64,000 nucleotides of DNA from Lumbricus rubellus (taxonomy: Eukaryota > Annelida > Clitellata > Crassiclitellata > Lumbricidae), in NCBI GenBank assembly GCA_945859605.1, contig OX243825.1, positions 24,295,227 through 24,359,226 of the forward strand. The letters run 5' to 3'. The position numbers were made by a program, and so were the translations under genes. The notes below the pieces were generated by a model. The model searched no databases. It saw nothing but the letters and a program-made list of their open reading frames with translations, and was not told the DNA's origin. Every line of letters begins with the position of its first letter. Positions within the stretch are counted from its first letter, which is position 1. Positions 7,346 to 14,335 of the stretch are shown piece after piece.

Positions 7346-7957
7346 ATGTATTGCCTTAGATGTAAACGTCATACCGAGACTTCAAATGAGAAGGTGGAGA
7401 CTATGCGCAACGGGCGTCCCGCTAAGAAGGGGACTTGCGCCGTATGTGGTGCTAAAAAGTCCCAGATCCTTAGTTCGAAGACAGGAGGCTCGATTCTAAA
7501 CAGTGCGCTCAATGCCCTTCCATTACCAGAGATGCATATGAGACTTCCTTCCGGAATATCATCCGAGTCAGTGCCAGAAGGGTCGTTCCAAAATACCGGA
7601 AAGTATTCCTACTGCGGCCCATTCACGAAGCTCGATAAGCGGCTGTCTCAAGGGTATAGAGGTGTGAATAAGCTTGATGAGGCTTGCCTAAAACACGACG
7701 TGGCATATGCTGTCCATAGCGACACAGCTGGGAGAAATTTGGCTGATGATGTTTTAGCCGCGGCTGCATCGAAGATCGCTTTGACTGATGCCCCAGAGTG
7801 GGAGAAGAAGAATGCTCGAACGGTTGCCGCAATAATGTCTGCGAAGAGTCGCTTGGGTATGGGCGTTGGAGGTAAGCGTAAAAAGGGTGGAAAGGGTTTG
7901 ATACTAGGACCTAATTCTCCGTTTAAAAATATACCTATTTTGGGTGCTATACTTTAA
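7346..7957 (+). CDS. Zinc-ribbon / phospholipase A2 capsid protein
   Basis: I chose ATG 7346 over an upstream in-frame GTG at 7316. About 203 residues in three parts. First, a CxxC...CxxC zinc ribbon (C3, C6, C31, C34, with RNGRPAKKGTC between), of the DUF5679 type. Second, a parvovirus-VP1-like phospholipase A2: calcium-loop motif YCGPFTKLD (about 89-97) and catalytic DEACLKHDVAY (His117, Asp118). Third, a Lys/Gly-rich linker and a C-terminal tail with GPNSPF and NIPILG, nearly identical to the tail of the pVI-like protein. The PLA2 probably breaches the endosomal membrane during entry, as in parvoviruses. The tail probably anchors it in the capsid. Enzymatic motifs are seen; the role is inferred. 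Confidence 0.82.
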   Translation: MYCLRCKRHTETSNEKVETMRNGRPAKKGTCAVCGAKKSQILSSKTGGSILNSALNALPLPEMHMRLPSGISSESVPEGSFQNTGKYSYCGPFTKLDKRLSQGYRGVNKLDEACLKHDVAYAVHSDTAGRNLADDVLAAAASKIALTDAPEWEKKNARTVAAIMSAKSRLGMGVGGKRKKGGKGLILGPNSPFKNIPILGAIL

Positions 7958-7970
7958 ATATTCTCTTTAT

Positions 7971-8258
7971 ATGATGACGCTGCCTTCGGAAGAGCTAGTG
8001 AAGGAGGTTTGGGCTGGGTTGTGGGCCATACAATTTAACGCCAAACATGAAAAAATTCAGGGTCGCTGGGACTTTGGTGATATGGCTTCTCGATGTTTTG
8101 AATGTTGGTTTACAAAACCGGGTACTTTGAAATCTTTTGCGCGTGGAGTGCTTTCTGCCCCTATTGATATACGCGCTACTGCTGCACTACTTCCAGCTGA
8201 TACGGCTGACGCCTGTTGTAGATTTATAGCGTTATTGGAAAGGGTTCGAGATGAATGA
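7971..8258 (+). CDS. Small hypothetical protein upstream of integrase
   Basis: The open frame extends from 7944, but ATG 7971 (MMTLPSEELVKEVWAGLW) avoids overlap with the preceding gene and gives about 95 residues. The stop overlaps the integrase start by 8 bp, suggesting translational coupling or at least real gene packing. Visible features are a Trp-rich N-terminal half (VWAGLWAIQF, RWDFGDMASRCFECWF) and Ala/Asp-rich LLPADTADACCRF. I see no zinc or catalytic motif that I can name, and the function is unknown. Placement between capsid PLA2 and integrase gives little hint. Confidence 0.55.
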   Translation: MMTLPSEELVKEVWAGLWAIQFNAKHEKIQGRWDFGDMASRCFECWFTKPGTLKSFARGVLSAPIDIRATAALLPADTADACCRFIALLERVRDE

Positions 8259-9261
8259 CTCTAAACTATCAGCCATCTATTATTCACCTCGCGGGTACTG
8301 GCGTGGGTTGGCCGCGGTCAAGAAGCTGGCTGCAGCTGCGAAAGTTTCAGAGGCAGCTGCTCGCACATGGTTAAAGAGGCAAGCTGTGTGGCAGATATAC
8401 CTGCCTGCCCCACGATATATTCCACGCCCGATGTTCGATGAAGATAGACCGAACGCTGTGCACCAGGCCGATCTATTGTTTTTACCACATGATCGGGTTG
8501 GCCGAAAGAAGTACAAATACGCTTTAACGGTGGTAGATGTTGCCTCCCGATACAAGGAAGCCGAGCCTTTGACGGACAAGAGCGCGGCTGAAGTTGCGGC
8601 TGCTCTGGGTCGGATATACAAGCGTGGGCCTTTGACTTGGCCTCATCTCCTGCAGGTTGATGCTGGGCGAGAATTTATGGGCGCTGTGAATCAACTTCTG
8701 GCTAAACATAATGTTCGTGTACGACGAGGCGAGGTCGGTAATCATCGACAGCAAGGAATAGTTGAGCGCTTTAACCGTACTTTGGCTGAGCGACTCTTCG
8801 GCGCGCAGTATGCCCAAGAGTTACTGTTGGCTGCACACGGATCCCCGGAACGGTCGGCTGAGTGGGTGCGCGCTCTGCCTGAAGTTGTGGCTGCAATAAA
8901 TGATGAAGTGACTCGGCTGACTGGTCGAAAGCCTAATGATGCGATAAAGGCTACTTCGGTTGTGTCCGCACCATCACTGCCGGCTCATCGTGCGGTTGGT
9001 CTTCGTGAACCTTTACTAGATTCTTCCACTCTCCTGCGTTATCTGTATGCCCCAGGTGAGCTTGAGGGTGGCCGTCGTCGTGCGACTGACCCGGTGTGGT
9101 CGTTGACAATTCACACTGTTCGAAATGTTGTCCGGCAGCCAGGCCAGCCTACTCTTTACTACCTTGACGACGGGCCGGCTCGCGGGTTTGTGCGCGAAGA
9201 ACTTCTTATCGTTCCTCCGGGGACTGAGCTACCGCCTGATCGAGTTCTCAAGCGGCGTTGA
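8251..9261 (+). CDS. Retrovirus-type integrase (rve, DDE)
   Basis: 336 residues. An N-terminal helix-turn-helix-like region (VKKLAAAAKVSEAAARTWLK) leads into the Polinton-type junction LPAPRYIPRP. The rve catalytic core follows: D74 in HQADLLFL, D137 in LLQVDAGREF and E172 in QQGIVERFNRTLAERLF, which is D,D-34/35-E spacing. The C-terminus (about 270-330, DPVWSLTIHTVRNVVRQ, LYYLDDGPARGFVREELL) resembles the small beta-barrel/chromo-like end of Polinton integrases. It would catalyse insertion of the linear element DNA into host chromosomes. The end overlaps the convergent PolB gene by 14 bp. The frame is intact and all three catalytic residues are present. Confidence 0.92.
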   Translation: MNDSKLSAIYYSPRGYWRGLAAVKKLAAAAKVSEAAARTWLKRQAVWQIYLPAPRYIPRPMFDEDRPNAVHQADLLFLPHDRVGRKKYKYALTVVDVASRYKEAEPLTDKSAAEVAAALGRIYKRGPLTWPHLLQVDAGREFMGAVNQLLAKHNVRVRRGEVGNHRQQGIVERFNRTLAERLFGAQYAQELLLAAHGSPERSAEWVRALPEVVAAINDEVTRLTGRKPNDAIKATSVVSAPSLPAHRAVGLREPLLDSSTLLRYLYAPGELEGGRRRATDPVWSLTIHTVRNVVRQPGQPTLYYLDDGPARGFVREELLIVPPGTELPPDRVLKRR

Positions 9262-12200
9262 GTATGTACTCGATAGGTTCTGTGTGTATGCCATCGGGTA
9301 AGACTCGACGTTTGTCGTAGTATGCACTCAATCCTAGTTTTTCTTGATTATATGTCGTCATCCGCCCATTTCTCAATCTGAAACCTCGGTTCACAGCTCG
9401 GTCTTTTTTTCCTTCGAGGGCGGCTTTGAAACGATGCCAGGTAAGCTGGTTTTGGGCATGGGACATACCTTTGCTTGAGCATTTACTCGTCTTATCACTC
9501 TCGACAAAATGACATTTGCTGCAAATGACAGTGGCTCGGTGCCCGCTTGAGCATTCACTCACCATCTCACGCTCGACGAAATAACATTTACTGCAAAGGG
9601 CAATGGCTCGGTGCCCTTCAAACTCAAGCTTGAACAGTCCCGGTGTTCGGTTGCTGAAGGTGTCCCACGCCAGCCAGTCTTTCTTACAGTTCGCGAACTC
9701 GGCGGCAAGCTCGGGTTTCACAACCTCTTCTAGAGTGTCTGCGCTCAAAGCTAAGTACAGGCTATCGGTGTCCATCTGGATTAGCTCGAAATCTTGTCGA
9801 TCGATGAAGCGGTCCAGGAAGTCGTAGTAGAATTCCAATATTCTAAGTTTAGCCAGCTGGTAGACCGCAATGCCCACCTGGAAGGCGCGGTACATGGTCA
9901 CCTTGGGCTTGCGACTCGTTATCTCATAGGCCTCGCCTATTTCAGTGAGGTCGTCAAACCAGGCCGATCGTAATGCTTGATCCACCGTTTTTTCATCTTT
10001 GGTGTAGCTGACATTGGTGTGTCTTTCTACAGCTTCAATCAGCTTACCGTAAGCACTATTGCCTAGAAGTTTGAAGATTTCTGCAAACAGGGCGCTTTCT
10101 TTATCAATATCGCCAGTGCGTCGCGCTTCTGTTACTTTTTCGACGAACCAGGTGAAGATTTTTTCTGGTCGGTAGGTTATCGTGGTATAGACCGCTTGCA
10201 GCTCCAACCCGTGTTTGAGGAACCACAGTAACACTGGGGTATAGAGTAGGATTTCATCAGCCTCTAGGGTTCCTAGGAGTTTCTTGTCGGCCCCGCGTTT
10301 TCGGCCTGTTTGTTTTAAGTAATCCATCATCTCGATTGGAACGGCTTCTTCGGGCACCTCCTTATTCAGGAATAATGGGCACATCTCTTCGAACATGGCC
10401 CACAGATGTTTTGGTACAGCAGCTTTACACTTTACGAAGCCAAACAGCCTACCGGCTAGGATTGCTTTCCTCACCTCCGCTGCAGCCTTTACAGGATCTT
10501 TAAAGTCATGTACTTTCTCTTTTCCACAGGGCATGTCTTGTCCCATTGTGCTTAGGTAAAGCGCATTAGCGTCAAAACCTAATATACGCTTGCACAGTTT
10601 AGCTTCTGCGTATTTGTGGGAACGGATTCTCGTCACACCTGCTTCGTGATATCGTGTGAAGACGATTGAGGGTCCTCCTGTTACCGCCGCCTTCAGATGT
10701 GTGTAAGCTTCTTTGCTTGGAGCAAACAGTTTCTTTTCGGTCGTCCCCCTCAGAAGGTATTGCAGTGACACTCCGGGTAAGCTTACACAATCTTTAAATA
10801 TGTCTATACTATTCTCTCCGTAATAGGCTTTCATCTTCTCCAACGCCTCCACGAATGGGGATACATCAAGGTTGTTGTAGTGGCGCAGCCAGTCGGCGAA
10901 AGTCTTCATTCCACTTTCACGGAATACTCGCTTGCAGGCTTTCCATTCCTCCAATGTTAGTAAAAACCCGTCTTTAAGTTTCGAATACCAAGCGGGGTAA
11001 TCGGGTAGTCCTGGGTAGTCTAACTTATCTGCACTATCGAACCACTCATAAGGTAACCAAGACTTGGTCTGCTTACAACCGTAGGCCTTCACCCATTTGT
11101 CGTAGGAGGTGCTTGGGGCTATGTAGTTGATGACATCTAGGAACTTGAGTTCGTCCGTTATGAGAAATATGGTCTTCGATCCGTTTTTTGCCACTTTTAC
11201 CTTTTTACAGGTAGCGGCTAGCTGTTCGACGAAGAACTCTTTGATCAGATTAAGATCGTACTTTCCGGAGTTGAAGCCTAGTACAGGCACCTGGGCGCAC
11301 CAGTCGCGAATTTTCTGCTGCTGTCTTTTAGGGAGCATGTCGATGTCCAAAGGTATCCACCGGCGTTCCGCATCCCCCCTCAAGACCGCGGCGCGTCTCT
11401 GGATTTCGTTCACGAAAGCTGCACACAGAGCCTTAGGGTCTCGAATACATAGGTGAGTAGGTTGTGTTTCTACATTATCTCCAATCGACACAGATATCGC
11501 CACATGGGTGTTTTCGTACAAAAGATCCTTTGTCGCCTGGTGGCTTTTTGTCTTGTCCAAATAGGCTTCGAAGTCGAAAACAATGGCATGTGGATAGACC
11601 TCCGTTGTAGGCTTAAGGTTCAGATGTTTATACCCAGGGGCTTTACATTCCCAGGCAACTACCAAGTTATATCCAGCGTTCCGTATTTTAGCCTCTTGCT
11701 GCCGAGTTTTCTTCAGCAGCTCACGAGCGTTGCCGAGCTTGCAGTGGGCCGGACAGCCGTGAAAGTGACAACCGTGATATTGAAATACTGTTTTGGTTGT
11801 CGGCTCATAACCGTCCACTGGCGCTCCAGCAATCCAGCGCTCACCGCCATGTCCACAGAGGGCATGATGGACGTGAAGACCACGACTTTCCGCCTCGTAC
11901 TCCAACCAATCTACTGAGCCCTTGCTGGCGTTCGATTTCGGGTAGAATGCTTTTTCATAGGCCGATTGCGGGCGCTGGATACCTTCTCCCGGGCAACAGA
12001 CTTCCGTGACCCCTTTTGTGCACCGTTCTGCATGGCGATTAAGACTACAGGCCTGGGTGAATTGCTGGTTACAATGTCCGCAAGCGTACACGTTTGCCAC
12101 CCTCTTGAGATCAGTTATTAGGAATGCGTGGTCGTTATAGAAGCCGATGGTCATTGGTGGAGTTCCGATTGCTTCATAGTGGGCCGGTTGTCTTATGAGG

Positions 12201-12754
12201 TGCCAGGTGCCGTCCTCTCTTGGTTCGTATACACGAATACCAAATTTGAACTTTTCTTCAAACTTCTTGAGTTGATCCAACGCAATTTTTGACCAGCCGC
12301 CTTGTGGTTCCTCTGTGAGCGAGTAGTATGCCAGGGCCAACTGCTTCGCTTTTTCCGTGCAGCGATCGGCGCGTGCCCCCTGGTGGACTGCTATGCAGCG
12401 GAACAGACAAAGATTATCGATAAAGGTGTCCAAGGCATACATCCCCTTCTTTTGTCGCAGCCAGTCGGGTAGCTCCCCGGCTCCCAACAAAGGCTGGTCT
12501 GTCAGGATTACTTTTACTTGAACCGCCTTCCAACCGTAAAAGACCCATTTCGTATCGGGCCGCGCAATTGGCTCTACCTCCAGACGCCGGTCGTCCTCGC
12601 TCTGTAGATACGCTCGCGCGGCAGCCAGATTAGTGACAAGTGGACGACTACCCTTAGGCGTTGTATCTTGATCTATTATTTGTTCAGTTTCAATGTGCTG
12701 GATAAAGTATGAGTAAGTATATCTCAGGTAAAACGCTGTTTCCAGCGGTGCCAT
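9248..12754 (-). CDS. Protein-primed family B DNA polymerase (PolB)
   Basis: 1168 residues, intact. Order: a segment with FIDNLCLFRCIAVHQG (about 111-126); a C2H2/C2HC finger YACGHC...HAERC (about 223-245); a VSR-like endonuclease-type block VDGYEPTTKTVFQYHGCHF (about 313-331); exonuclease motifs FDFEAY (393-398), GFNSGKYD (493-500) and YNNLD (626-630); polymerase motif A FDANALYLSTM (727-737), motif B KLLGNSAYGK (895-904) and motif C MDTDSLY (994-1000). The terminal region SSKGM is preceded by a tandem duplicate (1047-1070 and 1071-1094) with extra CxxC pairs. It replicates the element from protein-bound ends. Its start overlaps the SAP-like gene by 65 bp and its end overlaps the integrase. 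Confidence 0.95.
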   Translation of the reverse strand: MAPLETAFYLRYTYSYFIQHIETEQIIDQDTTPKGSRPLVTNLAAARAYLQSEDDRRLEVEPIARPDTKWVFYGWKAVQVKVILTDQPLLGAGELPDWLRQKKGMYALDTFIDNLCLFRCIAVHQGARADRCTEKAKQLALAYYSLTEEPQGGWSKIALDQLKKFEEKFKFGIRVYEPREDGTWHLIRQPAHYEAIGTPPMTIGFYNDHAFLITDLKRVANVYACGHCNQQFTQACSLNRHAERCTKGVTEVCCPGEGIQRPQSAYEKAFYPKSNASKGSVDWLEYEAESRGLHVHHALCGHGGERWIAGAPVDGYEPTTKTVFQYHGCHFHGCPAHCKLGNARELLKKTRQQEAKIRNAGYNLVVAWECKAPGYKHLNLKPTTEVYPHAIVFDFEAYLDKTKSHQATKDLLYENTHVAISVSIGDNVETQPTHLCIRDPKALCAAFVNEIQRRAAVLRGDAERRWIPLDIDMLPKRQQQKIRDWCAQVPVLGFNSGKYDLNLIKEFFVEQLAATCKKVKVAKNGSKTIFLITDELKFLDVINYIAPSTSYDKWVKAYGCKQTKSWLPYEWFDSADKLDYPGLPDYPAWYSKLKDGFLLTLEEWKACKRVFRESGMKTFADWLRHYNNLDVSPFVEALEKMKAYYGENSIDIFKDCVSLPGVSLQYLLRGTTEKKLFAPSKEAYTHLKAAVTGGPSIVFTRYHEAGVTRIRSHKYAEAKLCKRILGFDANALYLSTMGQDMPCGKEKVHDFKDPVKAAAEVRKAILAGRLFGFVKCKAAVPKHLWAMFEEMCPLFLNKEVPEEAVPIEMMDYLKQTGRKRGADKKLLGTLEADEILLYTPVLLWFLKHGLELQAVYTTITYRPEKIFTWFVEKVTEARRTGDIDKESALFAEIFKLLGNSAYGKLIEAVERHTNVSYTKDEKTVDQALRSAWFDDLTEIGEAYEITSRKPKVTMYRAFQVGIAVYQLAKLRILEFYYDFLDRFIDRQDFELIQMDTDSLYLALSADTLEEVVKPELAAEFANCKKDWLAWDTFSNRTPGLFKLEFEGHRAIALCSKCYFVEREMVSECSSGHRATVICSKCHFVESDKTSKCSSKGMSHAQNQLTWHRFKAALEGKKDRAVNRGFRLRNGRMTTYNQEKLGLSAYYDKRRVLPDGIHTEPIEYILNAA
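9475..9618 (-). repeat. Two-copy 72-bp in-frame tandem duplication inside PolB
   Basis: Units 9475-9546 and 9547-9618 are head-to-tail, exactly 72 bp (24 codons) each and roughly 80 percent identical. Each encodes GHRA...CSKC.FVE....CSS. The duplication preserves the reading frame between the motif C region and SSKGM near the polymerase thumb. The divergence between units shows it is not a fresh assembly artefact. Confidence 0.9.
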
Positions 12755-13244
12755 TTTTTTCCATGAATCTATCTACGGTTGAGTAGTTTAGACGGCTGTT
12801 CAGCGTCCATATGATTGTACGGCGGCCTACATCCTCTATTGGTTGGAGTACGTCTTCACCAAGCAATTCGGCACGAAGTTGGGGGCCTTCTCGCAGAATA
12901 TCCTTTACTAACCTCAATCGGCGGCTCCTTTTTACCGCGAGGTTCACCAGTGGCTCTTTTGGCCGCAGTTTCTTTTTCTCGACTCCTTTTGCGTATAGTG
13001 CTGCTGTGACCTCCGCCCTAGATTGAAGATATTCTCGCCTGCGCCGCGCCGCCTTGTGAGGGTTGTTAATGTCCTCACGGAGAGCCCGAAACCGCCCGGT
13101 AATCTTGTTCCGCTGCCTTCGAATATCATTCTCTGTGACGCGGGCGGCCACAAGTGCCTCACATAGCTCAAACTTTCTGAGCCGCGAATATCCCTGCAAC
13201 CCCCATTGCTTAGCTAAAACCTTTAGCTCAGCTACAGTAGGCAT
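12690..13244 (-). CDS. SAP/Rho-N-like basic DNA-binding protein
   Basis: The frame is open from 13283, but ATG 13242-13244 (MPTVAELKVLAKQWG) begins exactly at the domain, giving 184 residues. The first 35 residues, ELKVLAKQWGLQGYSRLRK, fit the SAP/Rho-N helix-extension-helix fold that binds nucleic acids. The middle is very basic (KAARRRREYLQSR, KRSRRLRLVK). The gene ends inside the PolB start, overlapping by 65 bp. A role at replication origins or as terminal/priming protein partner of PolB is conceivable but only from context. Confidence 0.68.
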   Translation of the reverse strand: MPTVAELKVLAKQWGLQGYSRLRKFELCEALVAARVTENDIRRQRNKITGRFRALREDINNPHKAARRRREYLQSRAEVTAALYAKGVEKKKLRPKEPLVNLAVKRSRRLRLVKDILREGPQLRAELLGEDVLQPIEDVGRRTIIWTLNSRLNYSTVDRFMEKNGTAGNSVLPEIYLLILYPAH

Positions 13245-13315
13245 GTTTGCTGTGCGTATATACAAGAGAACATATTTCTTCAATAAGAAAAATTAATTCT
13301 CGATATTCGGATGAA

Positions 13316-13579
13316 TTATTCCTGCAATGATACAGCAGTCTCTTTTGCCGCCTCTTTTGCTGCAGCTCTGGCTTTTCGCATATATGCGGGGTGATATCCG
13401 CACCCTACACATAACTCGAGGCTGTTTTTGACACCCTTGCCGCACCCAGTACACGGCCTAGTACCTGGCCCCTTTTTTAGCCGCATTCGATGGATCTTGC
13501 AATGCTCGAAGATACAATTCTCACCACATTGCTCCGTAGAGCCAATAACCAACCACTGGCATTTGTTTTGCCCCTTCAT
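13316..13579 (-). CDS. Cys-rich zinc-binding small protein
   Basis: 87 residues. About ten Cys with His: CQWLV....CGENCIFEHCKIH, then CTGCGKGV...LCVGCGYH, consistent with two small zinc knuckles/ribbons. The C-terminus is an Ala/Lys-rich helix (KARAAAKEAAKE). I recognise this arrangement as recurring in Polinton-type elements next to PolB, without a known role. It may be a regulatory or DNA-binding early protein. The start ATG overlaps the stop of the possible upstream ORF in an ATGA junction. Confidence 0.65.
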   Translation of the reverse strand: MKGQNKCQWLVIGSTEQCGENCIFEHCKIHRMRLKKGPGTRPCTGCGKGVKNSLELCVGCGYHPAYMRKARAAAKEAAKETAVSLQE

Positions 13580-13776
13580 ATTGTAAACACCTCAGGTATA
13601 TCTATGTTATCTGATGCGTCTAATAGGAGAGCCCTGGACCGGCGAGGGCGTGGGCCGTCCCTTCGGGCGCCTGCTCGGTTGCTTCTCGGTGGATCTTTGT
13701 TGCTGCTCGGCGGCGTCTCGGTTGCCGATCGCTCGCGTTTTTTGGGGGGTGGTATTGTTTGCTCCTGGCTTTCCAT
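13576..13776 (-). CDS. Possible small proline/arginine-rich ORF
   Basis: 66 codons: MESQEQTIPPPKKRERSATE and then Pro/Ser/Arg-rich sequence ending DASDNIDIPEVFTI. It is predicted to be disordered. Support is the ATGA stop-start overlap with the Cys-rich gene and its place at the head of the replication gene group. A competing frame (13844-13620) covers the same DNA, and direct repeats start within it, so this could instead be leader or terminal-repeat sequence. Confidence 0.35.
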   Translation of the reverse strand: MESQEQTIPPPKKRERSATETPPSSNKDPPRSNRAGARRDGPRPRRSRALLLDASDNIDIPEVFTI

Positions 13777-13812
13777 CGCGTGCCGATCGCTCGCGTTTTG
13801 TGGGGTGGTATC
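13723..13812. repeat. Direct repeat pair with CGATCGCTCGCG core
   Basis: TGCCGATCGCTCGCGTTTT followed by a G-run and TGGTAT occurs at 13723-13755 and again at 13781-13812, a period of 58 bp. It lies upstream of the minus-strand replication genes, close to the presumed right terminus, so it could be part of the terminal repeat or a regulatory iteron. Confidence 0.7.
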
Positions 13813-14039
13813 ATTTCAATACCGACATCACTACTTATGTTCATTTCCTAACACTCCTCTGCTATATATAGCCTAATAGTAGCCTACACTCCGTGCTGGC
13901 GTCCTTCCTGTTTCGCAGAAACGGTCAATCCTTGTTCCAGTGCCTAAGCGTGAAGGTTTGGATCTGGCGGATACAATTAACTTTAGGCTCATAGATAACG
14001 TTTCATTCCTACCTAAAATAATAATTGAGAAGATTGTAG

Positions 14040-14335
14040 TAGAGCCAAGGCCGTAGCCAAGTTTTTATTAGGGGGTGGGGGGTTCCCCGACTTTTTCTTT
14101 TGGGTGAAATTTTCTGACGACCTGTTTTTAGTCATTGCCTGCTTTTCTTACTTAGCTCGTAATACATTCACGGCGGTCCAAAAAAAACTCTTTTCCGCAA
14201 TTTTACATTATACACTTTAGTTCCTGCTTCATGTGCTAGTAAATGCTTTAGGCCTAGGCCTATTTCAGTTTTGCATTAGGCCTATTTCATTTCGGGGGTG
14301 TTCAAACACCCCAAACACCTCCTAGCTACGGCCTT
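14040..14335. mobile_element. Short foldback (MITE-like) element
   Basis: CCAAGGCCGTAGCCAAG near 14047 is matched in inverse by CTAGCTACGGCCTTGAG near 14320. Each is followed inward by G-rich or C-rich runs (GGGGGTGGGG; CACCCC). This is a typical non-autonomous foldback element. I could not fix a target-site duplication. Confidence 0.5.

Larger units (their letters stand above)
1..13870. mobile_element. Endogenous Polinton/Maverick (adintovirus-like) element, left end outside window
   Basis: The block encodes protein-primed family B DNA polymerase, retrovirus-type integrase, FtsK/HerA-type packaging ATPase, adenain-like protease, double-jelly-roll major capsid protein and minor capsid proteins. 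That is the diagnostic Polinton/adintovirus gene set. Genes are tightly packed, often overlapping by a few bases, and appear intronless. Base composition is clearly GC-richer than the AT-rich flank. The right end is placed between about 13,780 (last plausible ORF start) and 13,890, where host-like AT-rich sequence with TAGCCTA words begins. Terminal inverted repeats cannot be tested because the left terminus lies outside the window, so the boundary is approximate. One capsid gene is frameshifted, so this copy is probably not fully functional. Confidence 0.9.

Noticed and set aside
12690..12760. Seven-A run in the SAP-like/PolB overlap as a second frameshift site
   Set aside because: PolB is in the +1 frame relative to the SAP-like gene there, so a -1 slip would not reach it, and PolB has its own ATG.
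13620..13844. 74-codon minus-strand frame at the element end
   Set aside because: It is made largely of the direct-repeat DNA and competes with the 66-codon frame, which has the better ATGA junction. Neither is certain.
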